A stretch of 38,338 nucleotides of DNA from Lachnospiraceae bacterium UBA6987 (GTDB lineage Bacteria; Bacillota; Clostridia; Lachnospirales; Lachnospiraceae). Positions 37,036 to 38,338 of this stretch are shown one piece after another. Below the pieces are notes generated by a model. It saw nothing but the letters and a program-made list of their open reading frames with translations. It did no database searches and had not been told where the DNA came from. The position numbers and the translations under genes are program-made. Location: contig DJYD01000050.1 of NCBI GenBank assembly GCA_002449955.1, positions 1,686 through 40,023 on the forward strand. Reading direction: 5' to 3'. Position 1 is the stretch's first letter; each line of letters begins with the position of its first letter.

Positions 37036-38259
37036 ATGGCAAATGTAGTGGTTGGACAATCCGGCGGACCTTCCTCCGTCATCAACAATTCCCTGGCCGG
37101 CGTGTACAAGCGCGCCAAGATCCTGGGAGCAGATAAAGTATATGGCATGCGCTACGGCATCCAGGGCTTCCTGGAAGAGCGTCTGGTGGATCTGGATGAA
37201 TACCTGAAAGACGACAGATCCTTCAATCTGCTGCGCACGACACCGTCGTCCTTCCTCGGATCCTGTCGTTATAAACTGCCTGATTTCGAGATCAGTGATG
37301 CCGTTTACAAACGTATTTTCCAGATCCTGGCGAAATATCAGATCGAGGCGTTTATCTATATCGGCGGCAACGATTCCATGGACACCATCCGCAAGCTGGC
37401 CGACTACGGTCAGAAGATTGGCTCTTCCGTGACCTTCGTCGGTGCGCCGAAGACCATCGACGATGACCTGATGGAGACCGACCATACGCCCGGCTATGGC
37501 AGCGCGGCAAAATATATCGCCACCACGACCAAGGAAGTCATCCGTGATATGGTGGTTTATGAACACAAGCCCAGTGTCTTCGTCATGGAGATCATGGGCC
37601 GCAACGCCGGTTGGCTGACAGCAGCGAGTGCACTTTCCCGCGGGGATAACTGTGTGGGCCCGGATCTGATCTATCTTCCCGAGGTGAACTTCGATCTGGC
37701 AAACTTCCGCGCAGACGTGGAGAAGATCCTGAAGCGCAAGGACTGCGTGCTGGTTGCGGTTTCCGAGGGTATTCACACTGCCGACGGGACCTTCATCCCC
37801 GAACTGCAGGGCGCAGATCTTGCAGTCGATTCCTTCGGTCACAAGGCCATGGGCGGCACGGCAGAAGTGCTGTGCAAGTTCTGCGAGAAGGAATTCGGCG
37901 TGAAGACGAGATCGCTTGAGCTTTCCGTCATGCAGCGCTGCGGCGCGCATATCGCTTCCCGCACCGACGCTGAAGAAGCTTTTGCCTCCGGCGCCGCTGC
38001 CGTTGAGGCAGCCCTGCGCGGACAGACCGGTCTGATGGCCACGCTCGTCCGCGAATCCAATGATCCGTACGTCTGCTCGGTATCCCTTGCGGACGTCCAC
38101 AAGATCTCGAACGCGGAGCGCAAAGTCCCCCGCAGCATGATCAACGAAGCCGGCAACGACGTGACGGATGAGTTCATCTCCTATGCGAGACCGCTGATCA
38201 TGGGCGAGCTGCAGCCGATCATGAAGGACGGCATCCCGGAACATCTCGTACTTGACTAA
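37036..38259 (+). CDS. PPi-dependent 6-phosphofructokinase
   Basis: A 407-residue phosphofructokinase. The N-terminal loop is VVGQSGGPSSVINNSLAG. The residues that set the phosphoryl donor are visible: GGNDSMDT (about 110-117) has Asp where ATP enzymes have Gly, and PKTIDDD (about 138-144) has Lys where ATP enzymes have Gly in PGTIDND. Both are marks of the pyrophosphate-dependent form, which makes the step reversible. Further family motifs are EIMGRNAGWLTAASAL and VAVSEGIH. GAGGT lies 8 bases before the ATG. The enzyme acts in cytoplasmic glycolysis. The gene stands alone with its own promoter; the stop is followed by an inverted repeat. Confidence 0.93.
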   Translation: MANVVVGQSGGPSSVINNSLAGVYKRAKILGADKVYGMRYGIQGFLEERLVDLDEYLKDDRSFNLLRTTPSSFLGSCRYKLPDFEISDAVYKRIFQILAKYQIEAFIYIGGNDSMDTIRKLADYGQKIGSSVTFVGAPKTIDDDLMETDHTPGYGSAAKYIATTTKEVIRDMVVYEHKPSVFVMEIMGRNAGWLTAASALSRGDNCVGPDLIYLPEVNFDLANFRADVEKILKRKDCVLVAVSEGIHTADGTFIPELQGADLAVDSFGHKAMGGTAEVLCKFCEKEFGVKTRSLELSVMQRCGAHIASRTDAEEAFASGAAAVEAALRGQTGLMATLVRESNDPYVCSVSLADVHKISNAERKVPRSMINEAGNDVTDEFISYARPLIMGELQPIMKDGIPEHLVLD

Positions 38260-38263
38260 GGGA

Positions 38264-38316
38264 GTGATTCCCCGCGATCGACAAGCCGAAGGCGCAGACG
38301 GAGCGGTTGGAATCAC
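38264..38316 (+). repeat. Inverted repeat after the phosphofructokinase gene
   Basis: GTGATTCC (38264-38271) and GGAATCAC (38309-38316) are complementary with 37 bases between. No T run follows inside the window, so it may be part of a longer structure that continues past the edge. Confidence 0.4.
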
Positions 38317-38338
38317 CCCCGCCACAGGAGCCCGCAGA

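Noticed and set aside
36961..38325. Minus-strand frame of 454 codons opposite the phosphofructokinase gene
   Set aside because: It is antisense to a clear enzyme gene, has no recognisable domain and reflects GC-biased third positions.
1..38338. Prophage, insertion sequence, integrase or toxin-antitoxin pair
   Set aside because: No recognisable transposase, integrase, phage structural gene, tRNA-flanked attachment site or toxin-antitoxin pair was seen on either strand.

Overview
The window looks like chromosomal DNA of a Gram-positive anaerobe of the Bacillota, most likely a gut-type member of the Clostridia or Erysipelotrichia; the exact lineage is an inference. The evidence is the order gdpP - rplI - dnaB, a TmcAL, a NYN/PIN protein of a kind common in clostridia, a PPi-type phosphofructokinase, strong AGGAGG-type ribosome binding sites, sigma-A type promoters, and two large secreted proteins with SLH-like carboxyl ends. 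I see no rRNA, tRNA, CRISPR array, transposase or phage gene.

Layout. 1-2140: a left-truncated helical repeat protein, a membrane protein of unknown role, an ASCH-domain protein and a small DUF3592-like membrane protein. 2339-9604: a giant secreted protein of 2421 residues with an acidic stalk, about 18 Ig-like repeats, a BIG2-like domain and an SLH-like anchor. 9746-13387: a co-directional set with an HD-domain deoxynucleotidase, the stump of a response regulator, two unrecognised proteins, an AlkZ-related protein and a HAD-type 5'(3')-deoxyribonucleotidase. 13426-15722: a MATE exporter translationally coupled to a cation diffusion facilitator. 15808-17979: a membrane sensor phosphatase (dCache-HAMP-PP2C). 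18073-20868, minus strand: an ABC importer of the TrpXYZ type. 21097-22344: a NYN/PIN protein with a basic tail. 22445-22642, minus: a cold shock protein. 22850-24067: tmcAL. 24168-28074: gdpP, rplI and dnaB. 28328-32665: a second large surface protein with beta-solenoid-like modules, a CAP domain and the same type of SLH-like anchor. 32762-36419, minus: a heterodimeric ABC exporter. 36603-36806, minus: a DUF1858 protein. 37036-38259: PPi-type phosphofructokinase.

The housekeeping genes are ordinary. The accessory interest lies in the two surface proteins. They share an anchor with a conserved cysteine cluster and end in near-identical terminator palindromes. Further points are the 9746-13387 cluster with two deoxynucleotidases of unrelated fold, the NYN protein with a histone-H1-like and AT-hook-like tail, and the leader hairpin plus cysteine-rich loop of the ABC importer. 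No complete new system can be proved from the sequence alone. All functions are read from motifs by eye, without database searches.
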